From assembly GCA_023627715.1 (NCBI GenBank), contig JAMAHW010000023.1:62001-126000 (forward strand): DNA of 64,000 nucleotides, in the 5' to 3' direction. Positions 11,653 through 23,136 of this stretch are shown piece by piece (the first letter of the stretch is position 1; each line of letters starts with the position of its first letter). Source of the stretch: Periconia sp. R9002 (Eukaryota > Ascomycota > Dothideomycetes > Pleosporales > Periconiaceae). The position numbers and the translations under genes were made by a program. Below the pieces are notes generated by a model. It saw nothing but the letters and a program-made list of their open reading frames with translations, searched no databases and was not told where the DNA came from.

Positions 11653-13042
11653 TTGTTGGGATGTTGTTGCCGAAGGTTTGCAGCAGATGGGGTGTCTCTT
11701 CATTCTTTGTGTTTTTTGAACCAATTTTGTTTCCCGCTTTGTTTTGATTTTGCTGGTCTTTTTTTCTGTTCGCAAGGCGTTGGGGTTCAATCAGTCAGTC
11801 AATCAAGAAGGTGGGCTTGCATGTGTGAATTTTTTTGCATTTGCGTTTTATGACTATGTGTTTGGCTATGTGTTTTTTTGGTTCGTACGATACGATTGTA
11901 TTTGCAGTTTCTCCTTTGTTGGAAACTTGTCCGTCGGTATATGAGGAGAATATACATCCGGTGGGGAGCACATGGAGTATATATGGTCAGATATATGCTG
12001 AGTAATGAAATACAAGGTATCTAATGCTGTCGGGCACGACCCATGCAACAAAGTGCTTGGTGTTTTTGCCACCCGTTTCCTGCTGCAATGGATGGCTTGG
12101 CGGGGTTCGGGAGCTGACATTCCTGAAATGGCAGGTTGGGCTCGCTCTCGTCTTCACAAGATGCAGGCGCTCTGTGCTGCACACATGTGACTCTGGCTTT
12201 TTCATCTCCACCAGCAGTTGGCGCCCACGAGCCTCGAGCCTTGATGCCTCTCCGCCGTCGCACCAGGCCGAGGCGACATTTGGCGACAAGCAGTCTACAG
12301 GTAGAGGCTGATCAAAGTTGTAGCCGCCTCTAAACATGAAACATGCACCCTCGCACCACAGCCAATCATTACGCGACCGAGTCGCGACGTTCAAACCTAC
12401 ACCCACTCTCCATCTGCACATATACACATTAAACGAACCACGCTGGTCCACTCGTCTTTACCTGTTTGCTCAGGGTTTCTGTGCGGGAAGGCCCATCCTG
12501 TCCGCTTTGGAGAGCCGACCTTGCAGCGTTTCATAGTAAGAGAAGGAACCTAGAAGTTGGACAAGGTCTCCGGCGGAGTCATTCTGGGCCACTCATCCAA
12601 GGCCAAAATGAAGCATGCAAGCCCACGGAGCCGCCAATCGAGCTATTGTGAGCTCTCTCAGCTACCAGAGACCCACCCTGCAGGCCTGACAATACAATCA
12701 ATTTCTACTTCACCCCCCGACTCCTTCGTTCGTTCGCTCCTTCACTTCTTTCTCTTCCTATTGTCTTCTTCTATTCATCTATTCATACTATTGTTGAGCA
12801 AGAGTATAGTCTGCCCCAACGGCCCGTGAATCCCTTCACTCTTACTTTCTTCATCCTCGTCGCCATATTTAAAAAATCAACCTCTTTACTTTCCAATCTG
12901 CAAACCTCAGCTTTTGTCTATATCGACGAATTCTACGTGAACACTCCCTCAACATCTACTTGACACCCTCTTCCTCTGCCGGACAGCCTCACTATATCCA
13001 TCAAACCCAGCAGAAACAACTTCAATCCTTCAACAGCCAGAT
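11653..13042. other. Intergenic, about 1.4 kb
   Basis: The first 300 bases after the SOK1-like stop are T/G-rich, like a 3' UTR. The last 350 are CT/CA-rich (about 12700-13040) and probably form the leader of the next gene; an AT-rich CATATTTAAAAAATC lies near 12862. No coding region is supported. Confidence 0.6.
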
Positions 13043-14284
13043 ATGGCTCTCCTCTCAGCAGAACACCTGGCCGGTCCAGGCTACATAATCCTCAATGTGA
13101 TCCGGGCCTTGAACATTATCGCTCTCTGCTCCGTCATTGCCAGCAGCGTCGTCATGTTGGTCAAGACCTTCATCGTCTCCAAGGTACGTACTTCAAACAG
13201 ATATCATCAAATTCAGAGACTAACATATCCAGTTCTTCTTCTTCGACGCCACTAGCCATGTCGTGACGGGTTTTGTCGGCAGTAAGTGGTCTTCGTACTC
13301 GAAAAGACAAAGAGCAAAAGCTAAAAAAAAACACAGTGTTCCTGGTCATCTCCGAATGCTCCCTCTTCCGTGGATGGTTCGCTCGCAACTGGCCCATGTT
13401 GAGCCCTAGCCACGGCTTCGTCTTCCTAGGCGTCAGCATGATGGTCCTGGGGCTCAACATGCTCGGCAACATGAACAAACAAGCCACGAGCCAGGAGTCT
13501 CTAGGCATGCCGTTTTGGCGATTACTAGTTGCTTCAGGCATCCTAGCCATCGTCATCGGCTTCTTCAACGTCGTCTCCGTAAGTCTCCCTCACAAACCAC
13601 TCCACACCCCCTCAACCCAGAATACTAACCAAGCCACAACAGAGCTTCATCTTCCGCGACACCTCCCGCCACATAACCGCCCGCCGGGTGCGTTCCCACG
13701 GCGCCATAATCCTCACGTCCTCCCCCGCGGACCTCGAAGCCCAGGACACAAAACTCAAACCCTTCACCCTAACCACGCACCACACGGGCTCCACCTCTTC
13801 CTCCCGCTTCGGCACCAACCACAACAACAACCTCTCCCCCCCTTACCCAGGCTCCGTCCGCGCCGGAACCCCCACCGTCGACATGGGCTCCCCACAACCC
13901 TCCTTTTCCTCCCCCAAACCCACCTCCCCCAATGGCGGCGGCGAGAAACCCACCAACACCTTCTCCCAGTTCGACTTCAACCCCATCCACGCCTTCCGCA
14001 ACGCGCGGCAATCCTTCCTCCCGCCCTCGTACCACACCTCCCCGACCGCCGAAACTAACAAGCGCGCTTCGAGCTTGTACTCGCGCTCCACGTCGGGCCA
14101 GACAAAGCGTAGCTTCTGGCTTAAGCGCCGCGATCGTAGGGAGGAGGAAGAGGAAGAGCGTGTGCCTGAGATCTCGGCGCCGTTGAATTCGAATCCGCAG
14201 TTTGCGTATCTTGCTAAGCCCGGGTTGGCGCATCATCCAAGTGTGAGGGGTGGTGAGGGGCTTTATGATGGGGGAAAGTTTTAA
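13043..14284 (+). CDS. Four-helix fungal membrane protein with cytosolic tail (DUF7598-like)
   Basis: Four exons: 13043-13183, 13233-13281, 13337-13578, 13643-14284, totalling 1074 nt (357 aa). All introns are GT-AG (49, 55 and 64 nt) and the last has a TACTAAC-type branch site. Four hydrophobic segments are seen at roughly residues 14-40, 48-72, 88-108 and 120-146. The second begins with FFFFDATSHVVTGFVG and continues across the third exon into ISECSLFRGWFARNWP. The remaining 200 residues are a Ser/Pro/Asn-rich, probably cytosolic tail ending in a basic-acidic patch (WLKRRDRREEEEEE). The layout matches uncharacterised fungal membrane proteins that I recall as DUF7598, but the name is from memory. 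Function unknown; plasma membrane or endomembrane likely. Confidence 0.85.
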
Positions 14285-15411
14285 GTTTAAGGGTTTGAAG
14301 TGTCTTTTGTTTTCTTGGGAGTTTTTATTGATACCACTTTTCCTTTTTCTTTTTCCCTTTCTGTCATGGCATGACCTTTTTGGTACTTTGTCGATCATTC
14401 ATTTGAAAGAGGGACTGTACTTCCTCGTGTGGGGCATTCATTTGCATAGCTTTTTTCCCTGCGCTCGGCCGGGGAAGGGTTTTGGCGTTTTTCTTTTTCT
14501 TACACCTGATGTCTTTCATTTTCTTATTATGACGCTGCCCCCTCGTGTTTCTAACGAGACAGGATGAGGATGAGGATGCGGATGATGGGGTGTATACATG
14601 GCGGGTATAGCGATTGATGACGAGCGATGATGAGTATCGGGGGTATGGGGCGTGTGATGAAAATATATACATAAGTACATGCACACAGAGAAAGAAAGAG
14701 AGTGAAGAGATGAAAAAGACAATATACCAATCAACCATTACACGAACCGTTTTCCCGATCATGAATGACTTCTACCATCCCTCCGAGAAGAAAAATTGTC
14801 TATATGTTTCTCTTCCAGTGCGTGAATAGGTGTGGTCACCAGAGGTTGTGTGTATAAGGAATGTACGTATTGCGTAGGCAAGTAAAAGTACGTGGGTAGG
14901 TTTTGTTGATTATGTGTAAATATCCATCTGTTTTCTCGTGACAGAGGATTGAGGAAAGAAAAAAAAAAGTTTGTCCCAAAAAAGGTCCAAGTATGAATTC
15001 ACTACATGTGCCTGATCCCATAGCGGCGGCTCTCCGCCACAGGCGGAAGCGCACGCACGCACATCGAGGATGAAGAACGGGGTAAGTTGAATAAACAAGA
15101 ATCCAGCAAGCATCGTGCACTAAAAATCAACCGATGAGGACGAACAAAAAGCGCCACACAAACACGGGCGGTAAGAGACATCCATCCCATTTGGGTGCCC
15201 TTCTAAACGCCCTCTCTCGCCCAAAACGCCCAGGAGCGGAAGGAAAAGGAATAAAAAAGCACCGCTTCTATTTCTTTCCAGGTACCAGAAAGAAGAACAA
15301 TAAACGCCCGCTGCTAGACAAACCATCAGCACGAGATGTCGAAACCGTTAATCCAGAAGGTATGAAATCACTGGTTCAAAACATGACATCGGGGTTTGTT
15401 GTCTCGATCAA
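14285..15411. other. Convergent intergenic, about 1.1 kb
   Basis: Lies between two genes transcribed toward each other (membrane protein, plus; PTC5, minus). T-rich just after 14284. No coding frame with support; presumably holds both 3' UTRs. Confidence 0.6.
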
Positions 15412-17349
15412 TCACAGCTTGGACTTGACGCCGGGGTCTGGGGCGCTGGCATCTTTGTTCAGCGTCACAGTACCGGTTGTAGGGCCTTCGCCGAAGAAGA
15501 TGACTTCGACGGTTAAGTCGTCCCTGACCATTCAAATTAGTATATTCGAACCCTGAAGTTACAGAGTGTAGGTTATTCTTACCTGTACCGTCTGGAAAAC
15601 GGGCTGGGGAGGGTAAGCAGAGCAGACAGCTGATCTTGGTCTTTACCACCTAGTGCGTTGCGGACAAGATGCGTAGCGGCGTTCTTATCCTCGACGACGA
15701 AGCGCTCGTTGAGTGACGTCTTGGTGCCCCACTGCCGCTGGCGTATGGGCGCGCGCTGACCGCTTTCATCGGACGATGTCTTCTCCTCTACAGGCAGCTT
15801 CTTTTCGCTCGAGAACCAGCTCTTTAGCCAGGACTGGGTTTCCGCGTTCTGGCCATTCGGGCCGCCCTGCGCATCTAGCCACTGCCCTACGAGACCTACA
15901 ACTTCTTCGTTAGTCAGCATCTCCCACAGGCCGTCAGTGGCCATGACTACAAAATCGCCCTTTTCGGGATTGACTTTTGTGGTGGTGATGATGGGTTCGG
16001 CGGTGACGTAAGGTGGAGTTTTGAGGAGTGCTGAGGACGTTCGTGCAAAGTACGATTTCTTAAGCTCTTCAGTAGTCTGAGCAGACCATTTGTAGGAGGC
16101 ATCGCCAAAGGCACGTGACGGCTCAAGACCACCGAGAATGCGGCCGTTTCTCACGACGTTCGGTTCGCCGGGATGCTCCTTGTGCAGGCGTTCGATCTCA
16201 CTGGCTGTGCCACCGGTTTGATCTTCCGAAAGGGCCGTTGCCGTCCACTTTCCGTTTGAACCCCTCCGTCCTAACACTGCCCGCGAGTCGCCGGTGCATG
16301 CGACCCGGAGAAGTTTGGAATTGCTGTCGTAGAATGACAGAAGCGCACATGATCCGGACAAAGCGGGAGCGAGTAACTCGGCAGCGGCGACTTTCGATTG
16401 TGCTTGTCTCACTTTCTTCACCGACTCATGTACGATTTCATTGTCGAGACGAACGAATCCAGTCTTAATCGCAGCGTCGATAGATTCGGATGTTGGGAAT
16501 AGCAAAGAAGGATCTTCGAGCGCAGCCTTGTAGGTGGTGTTGAGTTCACGCGCAACGAACGAGATGAGTGTTTGGCGGAGCTTTGCAGAAGTTACCCAGC
16601 CGCTACTTAGGTCAGTTTGTGTAGATTAAATGTATCCACGTGCAAAATACCTGTGGCCATCAAAGACACCCCAGAACATCCAATCGCTTGAAGTGGCACC
16701 CTTTTCTGTCGCGGCCAGATTCTGAGGCACTTCGATAATCTTTTCGGCGTGGTCATCCTCTATCGGCTCGTTGGAGGGTACTGTCCAGAATGTCAGTGAT
16801 TATAATCGGACCCGGGCAGAAAACAAACGCACTTTGAACTACATCGTATCGTACAACGCCCTGGCCACGGCCGACCGTCCACGATTCTTCATTTTTCCTC
16901 AGCTTGGCCGTTGCCTGCTCGGGTGTCAACATCTCCAGCACCTTCCTGCCGTAATCATCCGTCTCTTTGGATAAGGGGCCACTGCCAGTTATCGTGCCAG
17001 TATACAAAGATCCTTGGTCAACAACCAACGCTCTCCTCGTTGGTTCAGTCGCGTCAGTGCTGACGCTTCGAACTTGTTCTGCGGCGAGAGGGGTAGTAGC
17101 AGTCTGGGCACCACGGTAGGCGTAGAATGCCCCCGAAGCAACAGCGGCAACAGTGGCAGCGGCCAGAGCTCCTGAATAGCTTCGGAGGTGCATGGATGAG
17201 GTTAGAGTAGTGGACGAGGGACGCTGGCGCGAGAGGTATCGTTGGCCTAGGCCATTGCTGGGAATCAAAGTAACGGCACGGCTACGAAGGAACTTGCGCA
17301 GGCACGGGCGACGTGTGGAGCGGAGGGCTTGTATGGCCACTCGACGCAT
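15412..17349 (-). CDS. PTC5: Mitochondrial PP2C phosphatase, PTC5/pyruvate dehydrogenase phosphatase type
   Basis: Four exons on the minus strand: 17349-16833, 16780-16651, 16602-15583, 15523-15412 (592 aa). Introns are 52, 48 and 59 nt. The first ATG is at 17349. The N-terminus is Arg/Ser-rich with no acidic residue for about 50 aa, like a mitochondrial presequence, followed by an Ala-rich hydrophobic segment (about 59-77). PP2C motifs appear in order: FWGVFDGHSG (about 207-216, spanning a splice site), ACTGDSRAVLG, EPSRAFGDASYKW, VVMATDGLWEML, and YRDDLTVEVIFF spanning the last intron. These hold the metal-binding aspartates. Metal-dependent Ser/Thr phosphatases of this type dephosphorylate pyruvate dehydrogenase E1-alpha in yeast. 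An insertion near the C-terminus (about 475-530, Ser/Glu/Lys-rich) precedes the final strand. It shares a 250-bp divergent promoter with RQC1. Confidence 0.93.
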
Positions 17350-17599
17350 TTGCAAGAGCCACCAGGCGATGGATATGGGTTGGATGAAGGGTGTAGGGGA
17401 GCAGGTTGAAGATGAGTGGACGTCAGTTACCTCAAAGGCGGCAGGCGTCGGCGTCGGCGTTTGCAGGTTCTGTCCGAGATTGATCCGAGATGATTAGATC
17501 GCTCTAGGTCGTTCCTCGCTACGTCACAGTCATCTTTTATTTGATGGTGCAATCCACGCCGCAACACGAACAACATCCAAGCACCTACGAGTAAAGAAA
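17350..17599. promoter_or_regulatory. Bidirectional promoter PTC5/RQC1
   Basis: Only 250 bp separate the two divergent start codons, so both promoters must overlap. An ACGTCA half-site (CRE/bZIP-like) sits at about 17520. No clear TATA box. Confidence 0.7.
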
Positions 17600-19639
17600 A
17601 TGTCGTCGCGTGCATTACGGCGGGCTCAGCGGGAATTAGAAGAGAAAAAACAGTTGGAGCAACTCGCCCAAGAAAAGGCTGAAGAAGAGGAGGAGGATGA
17701 CGAAGAAGACGACAGGGCATCTGTGCCAGCAAAGTCAAAGCCTAGCATGTTTGCCATGTTAGGAGATGCAGGGGGTGATGAGGATGACGACGAAGATGAG
17801 GATGATGAGAATATAGAGCCACCAACATCAGACAAGGTGAAAACCAAGGAAGAGCCGACACCGGCCTCAAAGCCCGCGAAAAAATCAAAGAAGAAGAAAA
17901 AGAAAGGAAAAGGGAAAAGCAAAGTTTCAAGCACGGCGGAACTTGCGGCAAAGTCACGAGATATGAAAGGGCTCGACGAGATTGATCGAGCGCTGCTCGC
18001 TCTCAAAATCACATCAGATGGTAAATCGAGTGGAACATCGGACGACGCATCTCCCGCGATCAGTGAAGAGAAGCAGCACCTGTACTCTGCATTGAGCGTA
18101 GATACGCAACATTTGCATGCCGAAAATGAGATGAGGAAACTTTTCGGCAGGTCTGCAACTGACGATGAGCCTCGCGCTCGGCGTAGGGGAGCTCAAGGCG
18201 GCATTGCAGCTGCAATGGCCGGACGAGGTGCGCCGGGAAACAGGAACCTTGCTTCTCTGGGTTTACGCCGGAATATATTCATTCAAGGCAAAGAAGAGTG
18301 GCCTCGGGCAACATCAGGGGGACTGGGCATGGAGATTGTGGAAAAAAGAAGCGATGGTACAGTTGAGTATCGCTTCGTTCACAACACCACCTACCAATCA
18401 GTACAACAGCAATTTGACACATGCGTGGCGTCAATGGACCCCGAGAGAATGATTCAGCTTCTACATTTCAATCCCTACCATATATCTACGCTTCTACAAG
18501 TCTCGGAGATTGCGAAGCAGCAGCGAGACAACGCGACGGCTGGTGAGCTCCTAGAACGTGCCCTGTTCTCCCTAGGACGGGCGGTGCATTCCACATTTGC
18601 ACATAATCTCTCTCAAGGCAAAGCACGCCTCGATTTCAGGCGCCCAGAAAACCGCGAATTTTGGCTCGCAGTGTGGCGGTACATTGGAAGTCTTGGTGTT
18701 CGTGCTACATGGCGCACAGCATTTGAGTGGGCAAAGCTACTGCTGAGCATGTCTCCAGAGGACGATCCGTATTGCATCAGATTACAAATAGACCAGCTGG
18801 CTTTGCGAGGCCGTGAGCCTCAAGCCCTAGTTGACATTGTAGAGTCTGATTATCTCCAGCGAGCTTGGAAGATACCACCAAATCTTGCCTACTCGGTAGC
18901 TCTCGCTCACGATCGCCTCAAGCATCCCCAAGAGGCAAGGAAAACCTTGCGTCTAGCTATCAAGGAATACCCCTGGATAGCTTCACGGCTTTGCAAAGAG
19001 CTCGACATCTCTCCTATACCGAAGCCAGTATGGGGGAAAGAGCCCAATGGAGACCATGAGGAACTTCTTTGCCAGCTTTATGTCCCGCACGCAAAAGACC
19101 TCTGGAATACGACAAAAGGGACTACGTTGCTTGTCGAAGTCTGCTACGCGGTGGAGGAAGAGCTCGGTGCTGGAGAGAAGCCATACTGGTTGGCAGAATT
19201 CAACGAGTTGGATATTGCTCGACACGTTATCCTGTCAGATGATCGTGCTCTGCTCAACCTTCTGGATACGCGTATCAAGTCAAAATTCACATCGACGTCA
19301 GACCCACTCCCGCCGGAGGACAGCATCAACTCTTACAGCACAACCGCAGGAAATCCAGCACCTTCGGGTATAGCTGGCCTCAATCAAACGCAGCTTTTGG
19401 GTGAAGTGGAGCGACTGAGGCGGTATTTCCAGGGCGTCAATTTAGAGGCTGTAGTGGCCAGGGGCAATGAACCCACGGAAGAGGATCTGTTGCGTGCGCT
19501 TGAGAGAGCAGGCACGTCTACTGACGAGTTCCGGCAAAATGCGGAGAGGCTCCAGCAAATCCGGCCAAGGCTGCATGAGCTTGGGGTGGATATAGTGTTT
19601 GAGGACCCCAGAGATGGGGATTCGGATTCGGACGAGTAG
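17600..19639 (+). CDS. RQC1: Ribosome quality control subunit RQC1 / TCF25 family
   Basis: Single exon, 679 aa. The N-terminus starts MSSRALRRAQRELEEKK and holds a long acidic run (about 29-75, with DDE clusters) and a Lys-rich run (about 92-112). The conserved core begins near residue 200 (RNIFIQGKEEWPRATSGGLGMEI) and continues through the helical TCF25 repeat region (HFNPYHISTLLQVSEIAKQ, FDRRPENREFW-like segment, PEDDPYCIRLQIDQLALR). The C-terminus is acidic (EDPRDGDSDSDE). TCF25/Rqc1 acts with Ltn1 and Rqc2 on the 60S subunit to ubiquitinate and extract stalled nascent chains. Length fits the family (600-720 aa). The alternating basic and acidic N-terminus is characteristic of yeast Rqc1. 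Confident call. Confidence 0.93.
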   Translation: MSSRALRRAQRELEEKKQLEQLAQEKAEEEEEDDEEDDRASVPAKSKPSMFAMLGDAGGDEDDDEDEDDENIEPPTSDKVKTKEEPTPASKPAKKSKKKKKKGKGKSKVSSTAELAAKSRDMKGLDEIDRALLALKITSDGKSSGTSDDASPAISEEKQHLYSALSVDTQHLHAENEMRKLFGRSATDDEPRARRRGAQGGIAAAMAGRGAPGNRNLASLGLRRNIFIQGKEEWPRATSGGLGMEIVEKRSDGTVEYRFVHNTTYQSVQQQFDTCVASMDPERMIQLLHFNPYHISTLLQVSEIAKQQRDNATAGELLERALFSLGRAVHSTFAHNLSQGKARLDFRRPENREFWLAVWRYIGSLGVRATWRTAFEWAKLLLSMSPEDDPYCIRLQIDQLALRGREPQALVDIVESDYLQRAWKIPPNLAYSVALAHDRLKHPQEARKTLRLAIKEYPWIASRLCKELDISPIPKPVWGKEPNGDHEELLCQLYVPHAKDLWNTTKGTTLLVEVCYAVEEELGAGEKPYWLAEFNELDIARHVILSDDRALLNLLDTRIKSKFTSTSDPLPPEDSINSYSTTAGNPAPSGIAGLNQTQLLGEVERLRRYFQGVNLEAVVARGNEPTEEDLLRALERAGTSTDEFRQNAERLQQIRPRLHELGVDIVFEDPRDGDSDSDE

Positions 19640-20092
19640 GTACTTGAATATACGTCATATGGTAGTGGAGAATGACATGATGGCCTCCATCAACATCACA
19701 TTGCTCGTCCCAAACAGCGTCAAGTTAGTTTTCATGCATACTTGATTGCAATGTGCCCAACTACGTGCATGGCGCATGTCTAGCGCAGATAGCAGGCACA
19801 GAGTGGCACGGTGATTACGTAGAGGTCAAGTTTGTTTGGCAAAGCGGCAGACATTATGGTTTGGGGGGCTAGCTTGGCGCTCTGCCAACACGACAACGGC
19901 GACGTTTCGACGAGCAACCACCGCACAGCCACGCCAGGGCTCTATCACACCCCCTCCCTTCCCCGTGCACGTGCTAAACTTTTATTACTTCCTTACATAC
20001 GTCGACGGCTGTCTGGGAACATTGTCACCCCAAAAGACCCATAAACTGCCGCGAGAATAGGCTACAACACCAGGCACATCTAATCCGCAGGT
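19640..20092. other. Intergenic, 453 bp, with possible 5' UTR intron end
   Basis: Holds the 3' end of RQC1 and the promoter of ECM25. The sequence directly before the ECM25 ATG (TCTAATCCGCAG then GTATGAG) resembles a branch site and 3' splice acceptor, so a 5' UTR intron may end at 20090. No coding frame is supported. Confidence 0.45.
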
Positions 20093-22578
20093 ATGAGCGG
20101 TCTCCGAGCCCACCTTGCTGGCCGTCTCCGCAGCTCGTCCCTCTCGGCCGTACCCCCACCTCCCGATTCGCCGGATTGGTCCCCAGATCTTGCTCGACAT
20201 GCCGCCAGCATCCTCTTCCGAACTCCTATCCTGTCCAAGGAGCAGAGACCCATCTACATCCTGAATGCTGCTGCCCTGCCCGATACCAAGGAGGAGAACT
20301 TCGACTTCCTCCTCCCGTATGTCATTGCTCGATTGCCCGAAGAGGACGATCTCGTTAAAGGGTTCGAATACGAAGTCATCTTCTTTGCCGGCGACTCTGA
20401 TGGCTCCCCTACAAACAAGAAGAACAGGCCTGGTTGGGGTTGGTTTCTGCAAGCATACAACGTCTTGTCGAGGGCCATGAGGAAGCGCTTGCAGAAGCTG
20501 TACATTGTGCACGAAAAGGCCTGGGTTAGGATCCTGACCGAAGTTTTCTCTACAATCGTCAGCCCCAAGTTTAGGAGAAAAATCATTCACGGTAAGCCGC
20601 GACGTTGTGTACGTCAGGCAATGCGCTCACTCTTCTAGCTTCGACTCTGAGCAATCTCGCACTGCACATGTCTATTGAGGACCTCCTCATCCCACCTTCC
20701 ACGTACCTCTACGACCGCCGAGTTTCTGAGGATATCTTTGCCCCATACGTTACCGGTCGCCGAGCCTTTGCTGCTCTCCACCCACTCCCCAAGGATGTGA
20801 AGGGACAGTCACGCCTGCCCCGAGTATTGCGTGAAACGACCAGCTTCTTGCTCCAGGGCCAGAATGTCAAGCAGGAGGGGCTTTTCCGTGTACCTGCGCA
20901 CGCCAAATTGCGAGACGTGTTGAAAGAGGCGTACGATCGAAGCCAAAAATACATTGTATGGAAAGACAACGGAGAAACACTTCCTCTGCCCCCATACCCC
21001 AACGCCGAACATCAAGACGAGATCATTGCCGAACTAGATCCGAGGGATGCATACAGTGTCTTTATGGCCGCCGCGCTGATCAAAGCGTGGTATGCGAACC
21101 TGCGACAGCCAATCTTTTCACCAGCTTCGTACCGCGATATGAAGCGCTTGCACGGAGACCCAGATGACTTACCCGGCCTCGAGCGCCTAACTGATCTATT
21201 GTCGCCCACTTCCGAATGGTCATTCTTGACCCCAATAGCTCGCGAAATTTTGATACGGCACCTGCTTCCTCTCATGAGCGCTGTTGCGGCTCACGAGGAA
21301 GACAACAAGATGTCGGCAGAGAATTTGGCAGTATGCATCGCACCTGCTCTTCTGTGTGGTCCAGACCAGCTTGAGGATGCCAAGATGTCATCAATCGTGA
21401 GAAGGATCCTGACCGAAGCCATTGAGCTGTGGTCCCAAGGCTTGAGAGAAGCTTGTGGTCAGACAAAGGAGGCTTTTGAGCGATCGTTGGAGCTACCACA
21501 GGATGAGGCTGATTGGGAGGATCCCCTTGAAGGCAAGGCGCCAAGGGAAGAGAGGAAGTCGTGGGACGAGTACCAGTCGTCTGGCATTATCCTAGAGGAC
21601 AACGAAGGCTTTCATGATGAGAAGGATTCTGGAAAGCCACCTGCGCTACCCCCTCGCACCGCAGCCACCACGGGTCGCTCCACTGGCGATCAAATCACAA
21701 AACGGAAGCCAGTCCCTCCCCTTCAAGTGCCTCCTCGTTACTCTACTGTCATCTCGGAGACCCCTGTTGAAGCTAACATGTCACCCGCAACTCAAGCGGC
21801 GACTACCGATGGATTTGCTCCCAAGGCAGAAGGTCAATATAGCAGCGATGTAAAGGTTTCACAGGAAGAGAAGAAATCTGGTACGAATTTCGTCGATTCC
21901 TCAGTGCCTTCTGCAATTCTTCTCCCTAAAAGGAAAGCCCTGACCACTGACCAGATTAATAACGCCGACCTTGCCGATCTAGAACTGCAAACTAATAGAC
22001 TGTCGGTAGAGCTGGAAGCGCAAGCAGAAGTCTCACGAGCGCCGCAGGTTGTTTCGCATAGAGGAAGGGCTTTGCCTGGGCTTGCTAATCTCAATATTGG
22101 CAAGTCTGCACCGCCGCCGGTGCCCGTGAAGCGAAAAGCGGTGGGTTCAGGTACCTATTCATCAGAACAAACTGCTTCTCCCACGTCGCCCAATCCCTCT
22201 TCCTCCAACCCTTCACCCACCGCTGCCCCTGCCCCAGTTCCAGAGTTTCGTCGCCCCAGTCTGCCCGCCTCGGCAAACCGTGTACCAGCTATCAATTCCC
22301 TTGCTCGACCTGTTTATCCCGCTGTGAATCCTGTAACCAAACGACCCCCTTCAAAATCAACGTCATTGCCAGTGCCTGGCCCAAAACCTCGAACGCCATC
22401 TGCAGCCCTGCTGCAACGAATGCCATCTTTCGAATCGTCAAAGAAAGACGAACGTTTGGCACCTCCCACCCCTGGAAAGCTCAACCCCAAGAAAAGGTCT
22501 GTCGACGACCTTCGGCGGCTGTATGAGGAGAGAGTAGGGACAGCCAATGCGCTTGTGGAGGCCAGCAAAAACAGGTAG
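20093..22578 (+). CDS. ECM25: CRAL-TRIO-like plus RhoGAP protein, ECM25 family
   Basis: Two exons: 20093-20591 and 20639-22578, a 47-nt GTAAGC intron, 812 aa. The first 190 residues read like a degenerate CRAL-TRIO/BCH lipid-binding domain (IYILNAAALPD, FDFLLPYVIARLPEEDD, WGWFLQAYNVLSRAMRKRLQKLYIVHEKAWVRI). The RhoGAP domain spans about 215-420: KQEGLFRVPAHAKLR supplies the arginine finger (about residue 249), with LIKAWYANLRQPIF and MSAENLAVCIAPALL further on. The last 350 residues are Pro/Ser-rich and disordered with many PPLP/PPVP-type SH3 ligands. Domain order equals yeast Ecm25, a putative Rho/Cdc42 GTPase-activating protein linked to cell-wall organisation and endocytosis. The actual target GTPase is unknown. 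Confidence 0.9.
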
Positions 22579-23136
22579 GCCATTTGATCCCTGATTATCC
22601 ACACCCCCAGCGAGCCAGCCAGCGATCTTTTGGTAGCATTGAATATCCTCCCAATACCCCCCAAACATACTTAACTTCACCCATATGTAATGTCTAAGTA
22701 AATTTATTCACCAATTCCGGATGCACAACGTCCTTTGTGAAGCTTGGTATCATCCATTGACGTACTACAAAATCACTTGGGAATGAGATGTATGGTACAT
22801 ATGCCTGCCACTGATTGATTGTCTATGTAAGGATGATCTACATAGGTTTCAATATGATGCGCATCAATTTCGTGGTTGATATCAAGATTATAGGGTAGCC
22901 ACGGTATAAAGCACCGGCTATCTCAGCAAGAAGCATGTATATAAATATTCATAGCGTGATATATCGTTTTCCGTAACCAAAATAATTCTGTTGTCTCGAC
23001 GGGCGTCACAGCGTTGGGAAGCATGACTCGAAGTGCTACCCCGCCGACGTCGGGCCCATCGACCACGCAACTCCGACCTACAAATAAATTTCCTTGTCCT
23101 CATTTTTGACCCCACATACAACATCAAGCAACCATC
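22579..23136. promoter_or_regulatory. ECM25 3' region and ARO2 promoter
   Basis: 558 bp. A TATATAAATA box lies at 22938-22947, about 190 bp before the ARO2 start. A TGACTCG near 23024 is one base from the Gcn4/CpcA site expected for amino-acid biosynthesis genes; that is weak evidence. Confidence 0.5.

Noticed and set aside
13769..14398. Gly/Val-rich minus-strand frame
   Set aside because: Antisense to the Pro/Ser-rich last exon of the membrane protein gene.
15541..15560. GGTTCGAA-like tRNA B-box on the minus strand
   Set aside because: It lies in the last PTC5 intron, with no A-box or cloverleaf. No other tRNA candidate was seen.
17347..17355. Start of PTC5 two codons upstream of ATG 17349
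   Set aside because: That position is TTG; 17349 is the first ATG in the frame.
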